A DNA stretch of 64,000 bases from Symbiodinium sp. CCMP2592 (GCA_905221615.1 CAJNDT010005556.1:2969519-3033518), one strand, 5' to 3'. Numbered from the stretch's first letter, positions 10,656 through 20,874 are shown. The notes: a model not told the origin generated them from the sequence alone. Numbers and translations are program-made.

Positions 10656-11034
10656 TTTAGTAGTTTAGACTGAAGGGTTGGAATTTGGCGGTTGCTTGGA
10701 AGATGGTTGCGGAGAATTTCAGGGTTTACCCGGACCCTGTAAAACCTACCGTTTTAGGGTTTAGGGTTTAGGGTGGGGTTCTTTATGATGATCTGCTTAT
10801 ACAAGTCCAGTAAAGGGTAGGTAACTTGGATATAAGGTAGAGTTTAGGATTTAGGTTCAGGACCTTATGGGCTAAGGTATTTCATGAAAGATGGTAGGGT
10901 TAAAGCTTTTCGAGCTTAGGGTTCAGGGTTTAGGAGCTGTGGAGCTTAGGTACTTCGTGCTCATGTATTCCATGAAGGGTGGTAGGGTTGTAAGTTGCGT
11001 TGGAGGTTTTAGGTGCAGGGTATTTGGAGGTATA

Positions 11035-11138
11035 TGGGTGGTGGTCAAAATTATGGTCCCTTTTTGGATCCTTAATATAATACGGCACCTAATATTTAGG
11101 GTACCCAAAAAGTGACCCTAGAGTTGACAGCCACGCAT
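11035..11138. mobile_element. D-family palindromic element
   Basis: TGGGTGGTGGTCAAAATTA... to ...GAGTTGACAGCCACGCA. Confidence 0.75.
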
Positions 11139-11363
11139 ATGGGATTTGGGGTTCTGCGAAAAGCTGCGGCTTTGGAGTTTCCCATAGACTCCAAAACCCG
11201 TTGATTGAGGGATATATTCCTTGAATTATACTAGGAACCCTAATATGGTGTAAGGTATATGGCTTAATTAAGGGCTACTATTCCCTTCCAGCTCCTGTTT
11301 TGTTAGGTTTTAACTTTAAGCGTAGTATTGACCCCCGTCGAGTTATTAAGGCCCCTATAGCAG

Positions 11364-11439
11364 GGACGTGCCAGTGCCTGATTGGCTCGTCCACCTGCTG
11401 CGGCCCTCTACTTGGAGGTTCATGTGTAGTTCTAGCTGG
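11364..11439 (+). CDS. Candidate exon of unknown gene
   Basis: Acceptor CCCCTATAGCAG, donor GTTAGC. Frame DVPVPDWLVHLLRPSTWRFM then CSSSW. An E-family palindrome follows within 30 bases. Confidence 0.5.
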
Positions 11440-11466
11440 GTTAGCTATAAAAATTTATGACCGATA

Positions 11467-11575
11467 CCCAGAGAGCCCAATACCCCTTAATTAAGGAATA
11501 TGGCTTGAATTATATAGGGCTTCATATTATGGTTTCAGCTATATTCCTTAATTAAGGGGTATTGGGCTCTCTGGG
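11467..11575. mobile_element. E-family element
   Basis: CCCAGAGAGCCCAATACCCC... mirrored at ...TTGGGCTCTCTGGG; almost perfect. Confidence 0.9.
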
Positions 11576-11675
11576 TATTAGGGGACTAATAGCTTTACTT
11601 GTATCTACTGATGGGCCTCCCGGGCCCCGCAGCGAAGGAGGGAGCTGTAGCACAAAAAAATCCTAGCTTTTCTAC

Positions 11676-11780
11676 TGGGTGGTTGTCAAAGGTATGGTTC
11701 CTTTTGGGGTCCGTATTATAGTACGGCACCTATTATTTAGGATACCCCAAAAGGGACCTCAATTCTGACAAGTACCCACA
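11676..11780. mobile_element. D-family element
   Basis: TGGGTGGTTGTCAAAGG... to ...TTCTGACAAGTACCCACA. Confidence 0.8.
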
Positions 11781-11914
11781 TGCCCGGATTAGGGCTTCGT
11801 TTTGGGTTCCTTACGCCTGTCATTTCAGAATTCGTGAAAATTGGTCGGCTTTTTTGTGCTACCTGCGAGTGCCCAAGGAGTCTTCGACCTCACCGCCTTT
11901 CATGGCCAGTTAAT

Positions 11915-12018
11915 GTAGGGGCCTTAACAACCAGAATGGGTTTGTTGGGGGATTCCTCATTATATTATAGTATCATATACCCCCAAACCCTCTTCTATTT
12001 CATTATGACGGCCTCTAC
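11915..12018. mobile_element. J-family element
   Basis: GTAGGGGCCTTAACAAC... to ...ATTATGACGGCCTCTACAT. Confidence 0.65.
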
Positions 12019-12218
12019 ATCATCGTCTACCCAAGTTCCGAGGGTTTAGGGCTAAGAGCCTTAAACACTGGGGACGAAACAGCGGCTGCGGGTCGGACTC
12101 CACAGGAAGCTCGTTCCTTATTATGGTTTCGATATATAGTTCCTAGGGTTCCTTATTATGGTTTCGATATATAGTTCCTCAAAAAGGTAGGTCCACTCTC
12201 CACCGAAGACGCCTTGAG

Positions 12219-12385
12219 GCTTCAGTCGCGACCGGAGGAGGCTGGGCGAGTGGCTCCAGGAGGACACCTTGGTCCGGGCTTCGCCCAGATCGCTGCAGAA
12301 AGCCCTGGACAAGCGGCGCGTGCCAGTTGCGAAACACCGCCGCGACTCGAGTGCGCACGGAGCCAGCGACCCAGAGGCCTACGAA
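12219..12385 (+). CDS. Candidate exon of unknown gene, 167 nt
   Basis: Donor GTAGGT, acceptor CCTTGAG. Of the three open frames the one reading RDRRRLGEWLQEDTLVRASP has by far the highest GC3; it ends in DSSAHGASDPEAYE. Rich in Arg/Lys/Ser. A G-family palindrome starts 16 bases downstream. Confidence 0.5.
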
Positions 12386-12400
12386 GTAGGTTTGATTTAC

Positions 12401-12510
12401 TAGGACCTAGAGTAGGCCCTTATTCCCTTTTTTAGGGTTCAGGTTCCCTTATAAACCCCTTTAAACCAAAAAGGGCACCCTTTTTATTCCTAGGTTACTC
12501 TTGGGTCTAG
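12401..12510. mobile_element. G-family element
   Basis: TAGGACCTAGAGTAGGCCC... to ...GGTTACTCTTGGGTCTAG. Confidence 0.85.
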
Positions 12511-12573
12511 TTTACGGGTTCGGGAAAGTAAACCCTAAACATGAAGCCTTCGCCCGACGCCCCACACCTCCTG

Positions 12574-12672
12574 CAGTAGAAGCCAGAAAGTTGGAATATC
12601 ATTATCGTAACCCCTTTAAGGTAAATTATAGGGGATCCTACCCTGAAACCATATTCCAACTTTCTGGAGTTC
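12574..12672. mobile_element. F-family palindromic element
   Basis: CAGTAGAAGCCAGAAAGTTGG... to ...CCAACTTTCTGGAGTTCCC. Confidence 0.8.
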
Positions 12673-12683
12673 CCTTTAAACCT

Positions 12684-12757
12684 CTGCGGCTTTGGATCGT
12701 CAATGCCTCAACTTGGTGCTGCGTCTGGGACATCTCAGGAGACCCCCCAGAGAACCG
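12684..12757 (+). CDS. Candidate exon of unknown gene
   Basis: Frame LRLWIVNASTWCCVWDISGD runs to a GTGAAA donor right after an F-family palindrome. A second open frame exists. Confidence 0.3.
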
Positions 12758-12842
12758 GTGAAATCTCAATCTGGCACGAGGGCCGCGGACAGAGGATGAG
12801 GGTCGAGGGCCAGTTTAGGGGTTAGGGCTCCTTCTGGCAATG

Positions 12843-12903
12843 CTTATAACCGCAATTAGGGTACTTATAACCTTACTTACTAAGTCCCATGATCCTCCAA
12901 GTA
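12843..12903. mobile_element. A-family right half
   Basis: Only the right arm is present, ending CATGATCCTCCAAGTA. Confidence 0.6.
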
Positions 12904-13024
12904 GGGTCCAATTTTGCAGGGGCTACAAGAATTGTCGTACAATATACCCCAAACCCGTAGTCTAGTCAATAAGGCCCGTATATCAAGTTGTGATTTGGGC
13001 TCTGTTTTGGAGTGCTTCTTGTAG

Positions 13025-13133
13025 CAGCCTCCCACTGACCTATTCCAACGAGTATTGCAGAATACAGGAAATCCTAACTTCCAGCAACTGCAGCATCAGG
13101 ACATGGAGATCACCGAAGAGATCTTCAAATCTG
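13025..13133 (+). CDS. Candidate exon of unknown gene
   Basis: Acceptor GTGCTTCTTGTAG, donor GTGACA. Frame QPPTDLFQRVLQNTGNPNFQ then QLQHQDMEITEEIFKS. Looks like real protein; no family recognised. Confidence 0.5.
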
Positions 13134-13196
13134 GTGACACATGAGAGCTTGGGCAAAGTTCCCGATGCAGCATCTACTGAGGCCTAAGGCCTTAGG

Positions 13197-13287
13197 CGAC
13201 ATGCGGCCATGTGTTCAGCATTATTGTCGGCTTCGAGCATAACACCCATCAGCAGCCTATTGGCACCATGTGGAGACACCTGATGTA
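13197..13287 (+). CDS. Candidate exon of unknown gene
   Basis: After GGCCTTAG the frame ATCGHVFSIIVGFEHNTHQQ continues to PIGTMWRHLM. The phase with the 13133 donor favours another, shorter frame, so it is provisional. Confidence 0.35.
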
Positions 13288-13333
13288 GGACGTAGGGTTT
13301 ATGGTGGGCAGCCTGCACCAACAACAAATCCAG

Positions 13334-13424
13334 GGTGCCGTTTTCGACCTAGCTACTCCTCCACAACTGATCGATTCATGCGCATGTGTGCAAAACTGAA
13401 GGGCAGAGGGTTCTCCAAGGGGCA
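13334..13424 (+). CDS. Candidate exon of unknown gene
   Basis: Acceptor ACAAATCCAG, donor GTGACG. Frame CRFRPSYSSTTDRFMRMCAK then LKGRGFSKG, basic. Confidence 0.5.
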
Positions 13425-13599
13425 GTGACGGAAGAAGCGTTGGAGGGATTTCTCAATATTGGGGCGGGGGGGTGTCCGTTTGCTAAGGCTCTTTCCTGCA
13501 ACTCCCAAATGAAAAGAACTTTTGGCTTCTATGATCTCCAAACCCTCCAACCTTACAAGGACTGCAGAAAATCGTTTATGAGGCGCTTTATGTAATCAG

Positions 13600-13673
13600 G
13601 GTCAGAACAAGAGCAGCACAGAATTGAAGCGCTCCGAGGCGCAGCAGCAACAACAACATCAGAAGGAGCAGAA
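13600..13673 (+). CDS. Candidate exon, Gln-rich
   Basis: Acceptor GTAATCAG, donor GTAATA. Frame GQNKSSTELKRSEAQQQQQH then QKEQ. A (TA)n tract follows in the intron. Confidence 0.45.
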
Positions 13674-13685
13674 GTAATATACATA

Positions 13686-13689
13686 CATT

Positions 13690-13730
<41 letters not shown>

Positions 13731-13757
13731 TACATAAATATATATATATACATAGAG
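13686..13757. repeat. (TA)n microsatellite
   Basis: TATATA runs with ACATA interruptions in the intron after the Gln-rich exon. Confidence 0.9.
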
Positions 13758-14601
13758 AGAGGGCTGAGAACTGAGCAGTTATTAGCACTAGCAGTTCTTT
13801 GTAGTGGGTTTAAGCCTTGGGTTTTAGAGGGTTCGGGTGAACCTGAACCTATGCCCACAGAGACAGACGCCTACAGAACCCAACATATTGAAGGGGGTTC
13901 AGGGTTTAGGGCAGGGGCTCACAACCAAAATCGCAGCGGTAGAGTAGTAAACCTTTCCCCGTCTTGGGGTACCACAACCACTGATAATCCCGAAGTTACC
14001 CTGCAGTTTCCCTAGGACACTGGACAAGTAAGAAGCCAAAAACCACCGAGGCAGCGAGACGCCTACCCTAATGGTCAGTCTCAGCTGAGTTTACTTCCCA
14101 CCCTAAGCCCTCAACCCTAAACCCTCTTAGAGGGTTTAGGGTTTAGGGTTTTGGGTTTTGGGTTTAGGGTTTTGGGTCGGCCTGACTTTGGGTTGAATCC
14201 CTAGGCCCTAGAGCTTCCTGATTCCGCACTGGCCCTGAACCTGAAAATTGCCTGGAACCCCTATGCCCTAGAACCCAACAACAAAAGCCCTAAACCCCCT
14301 TGTAGAGCCTTTTGCAAGAAACCCTCATGAAACTGTATAGAGCCCTTTCTGGAATCCTAATGGTTCTAGATCCCTTGAAGGAGCCCCTGAAACGTGAGAC
14401 CTGTGCGGATCCCCAGAGCCCTTTAAAGAACTGATGGATCCCCTTTTTTAGAGCCCCGAGCCCGGTAAGGAATCCTGTAATCACAAGATTCTAGAGTTCC
14501 TCAAGGAACTCCTAAGGGATCCCACAATAGGAGCCCTTCAAGGGGACCCTCAAAGGATCCCTTGAGGGAGGCCCAAAGCCCCCTGAGCTTTTCCATCGCA
14601 G

Positions 14602-14660
14602 CCCGTTTTGAAGGCAGGGGACGGTACCTGCTCTGAGTCTCAAAAGAACAAACTACTAAT
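14602..14660 (+). CDS. Candidate exon of unknown gene
   Basis: Acceptor GAGCTTTTCCATCGCAG has a good pyrimidine tract. Frame PVLKAGDGTCSESQKNK; 3' end undefined. Confidence 0.35.
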
Positions 14661-14684
14661 TTGTTAGGGTTTAGGGGTCAGCAT

Positions 14685-14828
14685 GATAGCATCAACGAGA
14701 ACAACCACCAGCAAACCATTCTCCTACGCGCCTAACGCTAGCTGTAGCAAGAAAGTATATGCTACTGCCAGTACCGGTTCCTTTTCCCCCGAAGGGGCGA
14801 AAGGACCCTGGACCGGGCTGTGCGCCGG
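14685..14828 (+). CDS. Candidate exon, Ser/Thr-rich
   Basis: After GGGGTCAG the frame MIASTRTTTSKPFSYAPNAS runs about 48 codons and ends at a partial H-family element. No family recognised. Confidence 0.4.
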
Positions 14829-14893
14829 ATAGGAACCTGATTACGAAACCCTGGGCCTCTAACCCCAAAATAGTAGGACTCATGTAAGGAGCC
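14829..14893. mobile_element. H-family left half
   Basis: GGAACCTGATTACGAAACCC... to ...GTAAGGAGCCC. Confidence 0.6.
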
Positions 14894-15040
14894 CTAAACC
14901 CTGAATCATTACCTACATCCCCACGCCCTCGAACCGGACGAAAAGTCGAACAGATGTTTTAAGAACGCCATAAGCAAACACTAAACTCCCCAAACCCTGG
15001 GAAAGCCTATGAAGCCATGGAAGGGAACCGAAGAAGCCCC

Positions 15041-15164
15041 TACTTGGAGGATCAGGGGACTTAGTAAGTAAGGTTATAAGTACCTTAATTGGGGTTATAA
15101 GTAGTTATAAGTATAGTTACCCTAATTGTAACCCTAGTTACTAAGTCCCATGATCCTTTAAGTA
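15041..15164. mobile_element. A-family palindromic element
   Basis: Complete, TACTTGGAGGATC... to ...GATCCTTTAAGTA. A candidate acceptor follows 28 bases on. Confidence 0.8.
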
Positions 15165-15192
15165 AAGGAACCCAAGAGAATCCAAACACAAG

Positions 15193-15287
15193 CGACCGCC
15201 GCGTAGCCATCCGATGGAGAGCTCTGATTTCGGACCTTTGCCGCAGTGGCAGCCGCTGATTGAGCAGCTGACCAACGTCCTGCAGAG
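15193..15287 (+). CDS. Candidate exon of unknown gene
   Basis: Acceptor AACACAAG is 28 bases after an A element; GA donor (GATTCG). Frame RPPRSHPMESSDFGPLPQWQ then PLIEQLTNVLQ. Confidence 0.45.
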
Positions 15288-15891
15288 GATTCGGGTGTTG
15301 GTGGGTTTTGAGGGGGGGTTAAAGTTTAAGGCCTAGTGCTTTTGTTCTTGAAGGTTGTGGGCTTTAGGCTGCAGGGTTTCAGGGGTTTGGGGTCTGAATA
15401 CCGAGTAACACTACGTAAGGGTTCAATATGTAACAGCGGCAGAGGTTCGGTTCCGGGGGTTCTAGAGGTGTTAGGGTTTAGGGCTTCTGGGCTTTGGGCG
15501 CTGGGAGTTGAAGGATCTAAGTCGTTAGTAGATGGTTTGGAGTTTACAGCGGAAGCTTTCGTCTGGGGCCTATGGTGTTTGCACTTCATTCTATTCTGCT
15601 CACAACATGTTTGGCGGGAGGCACTGATATATTGAGTATTGTTCCGTTCGGTTTTCAGGGATGGGTTCTGGATGTTTGATGTTTGTAGGTGTTTACAAGC
15701 CTGGGATGCGTTCTTTGTTTCAGAAGGATTCGTTGACTTATCATGGGCTGGACCAGGCTGTGTCTGGCTTCACATAGGCTCTTGTTCAGGAACCGAGCTC
15801 AAGATACGACAATTGGAGTAGCTAGAATGTAACATGCGTTCATTGTGAAGAATTAGCTGGAGCTCCTTAACAAGAAGCCTGTCATCCCCTT

Positions 15892-16037
15892 TTGCTGGTA
15901 CTGAGGGGTCGCATGATCTGTCGTCCCTTCAGCCTGAAGACCATCCATGCAGACAAGCGTGTTTATGAGATGAACAACGACAACAGTAGCCAAAAGCCGG
16001 GCAGTACGAGCAAAATCGAGGCTGCTATCGGCATTTG
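15892..16037 (+). CDS. Candidate exon of unknown gene
   Basis: An open frame of about 48 codons, ACHPLLLVLRGRMICRPFSL then KTIHADKRVYEMNND, ending at a TGA at 16036. It could be a terminal exon. A trinucleotide-repeat stretch follows. Confidence 0.45.
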
Positions 16038-16056
16038 AGGTGTTAAGGTTTAGGCG

Positions 16057-16093
16057 TTATCATCATCATCATCATCAACAACAACAACAACAA
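16057..16093. repeat. (ATC)n(AAC)n microsatellite
   Basis: Trinucleotide run; a second (ATC)n at 16250-16265 is inside a candidate exon. Confidence 0.85.
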
Positions 16094-16226
16094 CGTCATC
16101 ATGCTCATCGTCATTGTTCCTACCCATACTATGTCCGTGATCATGGACATTAAGAATATCTGCCGCTCTCGCCGCTATCACTAGCGTTACCATGTTCACC
16201 ATTCCAACTACCGTCACCGCTTTCAG

Positions 16227-16313
16227 TATCACAAAGAACCACTATCAACATCATCATCATCATCAACGCGCCAGCAGGACCTGCTTGCACAGTGCTGCAT
16301 CAGTTTGAAGATG
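16227..16313 (+). CDS. Candidate exon with Ser tract
   Basis: Acceptor CACCGCTTTCAG, donor GTAGAA. Frame YHKEPLSTSSSSSTRQQDLL then AQCCISLKM; the Ser run is an (ATC)n microsatellite inside the exon. Confidence 0.4.
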
Positions 16314-16562
16314 GTAGAATCAACAGGCTTGTAACGGTTCTCTGGCTGGGCCAATAGCCAGATTCGCATTTCAAGGCTGGTCTTAATTAAATCCACGTCT
16401 TAGGGTCTAAAGTTGGGGCCGTAAACCAACTCCAAACAAAACTGCTGGGTTCTTAGATGTTACACTTTGAGGCTGAATAGGTAATCTTGAACCCTTCGGG
16501 GTTCATCGTTTACCTAACCCTAACATGGTTGAAAAGGTTGACATTCATGAGGGTCTATATAA

Positions 16563-16626
16563 TCCGACGAGATACTTGAGTTCTTCGGCCAGACGAGATT
16601 CGGTCCGACAGAGCTTAGCTGTGCTG
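16563..16626 (+). CDS. Candidate exon of unknown gene
   Basis: Frame DEILEFFGQTRFGPTELSCA ends at a GTAATT donor. An imperfect repeat GACGAGATwC occurs twice inside, 31 bases apart. Confidence 0.4.
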
Positions 16627-16910
16627 TAATTGCGAAATAATGCAGAACCTTGAATAATAGTTGCCCCTGTTCTTCCTTAGGGCTCTTCATTCTCATTCTG
16701 GCAGACGATGCCCCAAAACACTCTTGGAATTCTCAAAGCCCCTAAATCAAGATATGTATTTGGTAAGGTGGTAAACCTGCAAAGTATCATCCTTTGCTCA
16801 AAGCCGGCACACTATACTATAATTAAGACCCTTATAGAATACTCCTGGAAACTCGCAAAGGAACCCCTCATTACTGCTAAGTAGCCTGTGCTCAAAGCCG
16901 GAACACTAAG

Positions 16911-17012
16911 TGGGTGGTTGTCAAGATTAGGGTCCCTTTTTGGGTCCTTATTATAGTACGGCACCTATTATTTAGGGTACCCCAAAAGGGACCCTAATTT
17001 TGACAACCACCC
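16911..17012. mobile_element. D-family element
   Basis: Near-consensus: TGGGTGGTTGTCAAGATTAG to ...TTTTGACAACCACCCA. Confidence 0.85.
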
Positions 17013-17455
17013 AAGTGCCCCAAGCCTCAACCAGCCCCTTACAGGGGTTTGGCTTTGGGGTTTAGGATGATGGAGTCTAGGGATTGGGCTTCGAGGAGTT
17101 TAGAGTTTAGGATTTTGGGTTTGGGTTGAGGGTGGAATACTTGGCGAGGTTTAGGAGTTTGGGTGTAGTGTCTAGGTTCCGGGCCAATTCTTGAGCCGGA
17201 GTGTTCCGGTAGAAGGCCCGAATCCCAAGAGGCAGGCATGGCAGATGACTGGCTGGTTCTGAGTAGGTTCCTTTGAGGGTTCCTTTAAATGGTCCTAGAA
17301 GGGTTACTATAAGGGTTATACTACAGGGGTTTAGGGTTCTTAGTAGGCTGTCTGGTTCTTAGTAGGGATTTAGGGTGTAGGGTTTAGGGTTTCTGGGTTT
17401 CGCGTTCGGGGTCTAGGTTTTACTATGAAGCTCCCAGCCCTAGAAATATGTAAAG

Positions 17456-17518
17456 CTGGGCGCCCTTGCGTGGCCTGCCAGGCTGGAAAGGGAAAATGCT
17501 CTGCTGCGTTGCCGCTTG
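17456..17518 (+). CDS. Candidate exon with CxxC
   Basis: Between TATGTAAAG and GTAGCT the frame AGRPCVACQAGKGKCSAALP carries C-x-x-C and a third Cys, as in small zinc-binding modules. Flanked by TTTAGGG and CCCTAAA tracts. Confidence 0.4.
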
Positions 17519-17635
17519 GTAGCTCTAAAACTTGAAAGCCCTAAACCCCTAAACCCTAAACCCCTTAAACCCCTAAACCCCTAAACCCTAGGATGTGGAA
17601 GTCGCTTCGCGGTGTTGAGGCCTTCTGAGGCTATA

Positions 17636-17767
17636 ATCAGAGGGAAAAAGGAGGGACCCTTAATGGGACCCCTACCCTATAATGGGCTGTACAATGGGTA
17701 TATTATGGCTATATTATGGGTATATACCTAGGGGTCCTTATTGAGGGTCCCTCCTTTTCCCCTTTGA
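17636..17767. mobile_element. I-family palindromic element
   Basis: ATCAGAGGGAAAAAGGAGGG... to ...CCCTCCTTTTCCCCTTTGAT, with TATATTATGG-rich centre. Confidence 0.85.
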
Positions 17768-17836
17768 TATAAGGTGTAGGGAATGGGGGAATGGGTTATG
17801 GGGACTAGTATTGGGGATTACCTAAAGGGACTATTC

Positions 17837-17941
17837 TACTGCTGATGGACAAAATCCTGCATTACCCATTATAAGGAATATACCATAGCTCCCATAGTTT
17901 AGAGTCCTTAGGGTCATGCAGGATTTTGTCCATCAACAGTA
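17837..17941. mobile_element. B-family element, GGACAAAATCC type
   Basis: TACTGCTGATGGACAAAATC... to ...GTCCATCAACAGTA. Confidence 0.85.
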
Positions 17942-17978
17942 GGGATCCATGTATTTGGGCTCAGGTCTAACCCCTAAA

Positions 17979-18074
17979 GTAAAAGCCAGAAAGTTGGAAT
18001 ATGATTATCCTAAACCCTTTATGGTAAATTATAAGGTATCCTACCCTGAAACCATATTCCAACTTTCTGGAGTT
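17979..18074. mobile_element. F-family element
   Basis: AAAAGCCAGAAAGTTGG... to ...CCAACTTTCTGGAG. Confidence 0.8.
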
Positions 18075-18354
18075 CCCTTTAAACCCTAAACCTCGGTCTT
18101 CCAGGGTTCGGGGCCTGGTCGGAAGAAGAGGTTCTAATTAGCACGAATCCAGTGGGCTCCATACTATAACAACTACTTTTCGTATGGGTATTGCGGTATG
18201 TTAAAGCGAACTCTGTATATATATATATACACACACACCATAACATGCCCCAACACCTTAATTCTTGGGATACCCAAATCAATACTCCCCCCCCCACAGT
18301 AACCTATACAGAAGCCCGGAGCTAGAGGTACATTGTTCAAGCTTGTCTTTGCAG

Positions 18355-18430
18355 CTTAGTGTGTGGGCTTGAGGTCGAGGTCAGGTTGAGCAAAAGCCGT
18401 ATTGCTTGGCTTACAAATTCTAAACCCGAG
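18355..18430 (+). CDS. Candidate exon of unknown gene
   Basis: Acceptor AAGCTTGTCTTTGCAG is excellent. Frame LVCGLEVEVRLSKSRIAWLT; the 3' end is undefined. Confidence 0.35.
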
Positions 18431-18680
18431 ACGCTGAAGTCCTAAAACAAGAAATCTTCATCCCGCCCGAAGAAACCACATTCTGTGCATAAGATACCCG
18501 AAACCCGAAAAAAAGCTTTGAAGCCCTGGAATCCCATATTCCTTGGCTAAGAAGCCCTCAAACCACCCCAAAACACCCATATTCTTGGATTATATAGATA
18601 CAGTCGCACCCGATAGTAGCCCCATTATTGACGGTTCCTGTTTGGGGGAAGTACCCAAGTTAAGGTGTTCTTTTTCCGAG

Positions 18681-18733
18681 GCGGCGGCCCGCCTAACCCG
18701 CTGGACAAAGAGATCGAGGATATCATGGGGAAG
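18681..18733 (+). CDS. Candidate exon, first of a phased chain
   Basis: Acceptor TTCTTTTTCCGAG; frame GGPPNPLDKEIEDIMGK; GC donor (GCCATG) in phase 0, matching the exon at 19074. Unknown family. Confidence 0.45.
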
Positions 18734-18891
18734 GCCATGGGGTTTGAGGTGTTTTTTGGGCTTTCGTGTTTTAGGGTTTAGTTTTTTGTAGGTGTTTTTG
18801 TTGCTTGGCTTAGTGTTCTGTCGTGGTTTGGGGATGGCCATGGAGTCTCACCGGGTGTTTTTGTGTTACGAAAACTCTTCGGACTTTGGGA

Positions 18892-19005
18892 TACTTGGAG
18901 GATCATGGGACTTAGTAAGTAAGGTTATAAGTACCTTAATTGGGGTTATAAGTATAGTTACCCTAATTATAACCCTAGTTACTAAGTCCCATGATCCTTT
19001 AAGTA
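18892..19005. mobile_element. A-family palindromic element
   Basis: Complete copy, typical termini, short centre. Confidence 0.85.
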
Positions 19006-19073
19006 GAGGAGTTCAAAATCAGCGACATGGGAGTTTGAAATCTTTAAGGGGGCTCTTTTTCTCTTGGGGCAAG

Positions 19074-19099
19074 GACCTCTTCCCGAGAGGTTTCTTGAT
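19074..19099 (+). CDS. Candidate exon, second of the chain
   Basis: Acceptor TTGGGGCAAG; reads DLFPRGFL(M); GA donor (GAAAGC) inside the Met codon. Phase and the GA/GA match to the next exon agree. Confidence 0.45.
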
Positions 19100-19283
19100 G
19101 AAAGCGCACTACATCGTCCTATTGCGTTTATTCTTATATCCTTTAGCTGATACCAACTTGTACGACAATTTATGCTATACTATGCGAAACTATGCTATGC
19201 TATACTACGCTATACTATGTTGCACTGTACATGACTAATACAACCCCAGACTCGCTGCACCCCATTGTAAACTCAACTTCCAG

Positions 19284-19317
19284 GATCAAGGACTTCGTGC
19301 GTCAAGTCCGTCATATG
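19284..19317 (+). CDS. Candidate exon, third of the chain, ends in a B element
   Basis: Acceptor ACTTCCAG; reads (M)IKDFVRQVRHM. The donor GTTGAC belongs to the terminus of a B-family palindrome that starts at 19314. Confidence 0.45.
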
Positions 19318-19419
19318 GTTGACAATATAAATCCTGCATTACCTTAAGGACCCCTAACTGTGGGAACTATGGTATGTTCCTTATTATGGGTAGGTGCAGG
19401 ATTCATATCATCAACCGTA
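19314..19419. mobile_element. B-family element at an exon end
   Basis: TATGGTTGACAATATAAATC... to ...CATCAACCGTA; GTTGAC serves as donor of the candidate exon 19284-19317. Confidence 0.8.
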
Positions 19420-19675
19420 GCTAGGCCGTACCTACAATTTACGTATACAGTTCTTGAGAATTCCGCAACCCTGAGCCTGAACCCCAAAGCCCTAAAACCG
19501 TATATCCCTGAGCCCCAATCCTCGAACCCCTGAAACCCTAATCCCTAAACCCCAAATCCCTGGATCCCAAATCCTTAAACCCTAAGCTACACCCTTAAAC
19601 CCTAAGCCCTGCAGCCTTAATCCCTCAAGCCGGACATGAAGGCTAAATAATTCCGCAACTATGTAAACTCTACAG

Positions 19676-19736
19676 CCCCTGCAACAAGGTCGACAACTTC
19701 ACCGAGCTTGGAATGGCAAAGCTGGGCGCAGCGCCC
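19676..19736 (+). CDS. Candidate exon of unknown gene
   Basis: Donor GTGACT; acceptor ACTCTACAG. Frame PCNKVDNFTELGMAKLGAAP has very high GC3. The phase with the previous candidate is not consistent. Confidence 0.35.
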
Positions 19737-19778
19737 GTGACTGTTGGAAGAGGCCCCGTGGGGTGAAGGATCGGAAGT

Positions 19779-19914
19779 TACTTGGAGGGTCGGGGGACTT
19801 AGTAACTGTTTATTTTGGGGACTTATAAGTACCATAACCCCAATTAGGGTCCCTTTTAGGGTACTTATAAGTCTACTTACTACCTGCTTACTAAGTCCCC
19901 CGACCCTCCAAGTA
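19779..19914. mobile_element. A-family palindromic element
   Basis: Variant arms GGGTCGGGGGAC / GTCCCCCGACCC with TA ends. Confidence 0.75.
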
Positions 19915-20031
19915 CAGGGGTTTTACGGTTTTTCTCGAAACAGCCTGCAATCCGATCATTCAATCTTCTAGCTTCTGCAGCTTCTGCTTGCCATTCAATT
20001 ATTCGGGTTTAGGATTGGGGCCGGTTTCGAG

Positions 20032-20068
20032 GGATTTGGTACGGGCCATTCAGAGGAGGGCGCAACCT
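20032..20068 (+). CDS. Candidate exon of a second phased chain
   Basis: Acceptor GGTTTCGAG, donor GTAAGC, phase 1; reads GFGTGHSEEGAT. Joins in phase to 20316 over an intron holding an E-family palindrome. Confidence 0.4.
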
Positions 20069-20091
20069 GTAAGCTGCCTCGGACCATAGAA

Positions 20092-20281
20092 CCCAGAGAC
20101 TCCAATATCCCTTTAAAGGGATCTGTCAGGGTTCCCTTAAGGGCTCCTTTAAGGGATCTATAGGGTTTACGGTTTAAGAGATTCTAAGATCCTGAATTAA
20201 GGAATATTCCTTAAATCATATTAAGGATCTTACTATAATTCAAGGTATGTTCCATAATTAAGGGGTACTAGAGTCTCTGGG
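20092..20281. mobile_element. E-family element with insertion
   Basis: Left end CCCAGAGACTCCAATATCCC, about 60 bases of AAGGGATCTATAGGG filler, then the rest to ...AGAGTCTCTGGG. Confidence 0.7.
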
Positions 20282-20315
20282 AAGCTTCCTGTACGTGCTA
20301 CAATGGCTGGTTAAG

Positions 20316-20347
20316 GGGATTCTATGAGGCCAAAAAACGCGTATACT
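20316..20347 (+). CDS. Candidate exon of the second chain
   Basis: Acceptor GGTTAAG, donor GTAAGT. In the inherited phase it reads WDSMRPKNAYT and ends in phase 0, which fits the exon at 20455. Confidence 0.4.
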
Positions 20348-20454
20348 GTAAGTGTAAGTACCACAACAGACAAACTAAACTTTACATTCTTTAATGACAA
20401 ATCTGCCGTTTCCTTGAACTTCTACATTCCCGACCTGAGTCAGGGCCAGCTTAG

Positions 20455-20592
20455 CAGCCAGGCCAGCCTACTTTGCCAAAGAAGACGGCCGAGCCCTTCC
20501 AGCGGGAGTTGACGCTGCCGACGCTCCAGGGAGCCGCAGCTGTTTGGGTTGAGAATGCCCTTGTGCTGGGGTTCGATTTGACAGAGTTTTCA
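20455..20592 (+). CDS. Candidate exon of the second chain
   Basis: Acceptor GCCAGCTTAG; frame QPGQPTLPKKTAEPFQRELT then LPTLQGAAAVWVENALVLG, high GC3, stopping at TGA 20593. A donor could lie earlier. Confidence 0.45.
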
Positions 20593-20761
20593 TGATGAGT
20601 GGTCCAAGGGCCCCTGATGGCAACATAAGGTTCCATATTAAAGCAATCGCTAGTTTGATGTGTCTGGGCTCTTCAGAACAGCGTTGAGCTCACTTGTTCG
20701 TCAGGTTACTCAGAGCAACAACGTGAAGCCTTTTCGCAAGGCTTTGTTTGCTCTCTGACAG

Positions 20762-20874
20762 TTCAAGGCATGCAGCAGCGTGAATTCGCTCGTTGTTTAC
20801 AGTATCACGAGTATTTGGAGAGGGTCTGCATGTCAGCCTTTCCATTTGCAACAGGGGACTGGTGGTTTCGCAAG
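20762..20874 (+). CDS. Candidate exon of unknown gene
   Basis: Acceptor TTGCTCTCTGACAG; frame QGMQQREFARCLQYHEYLER then VCMSAFPFATGDWWFRK; donor GTCTCT. The next coding-like piece starts only 25 bases later in another frame. Confidence 0.5.
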
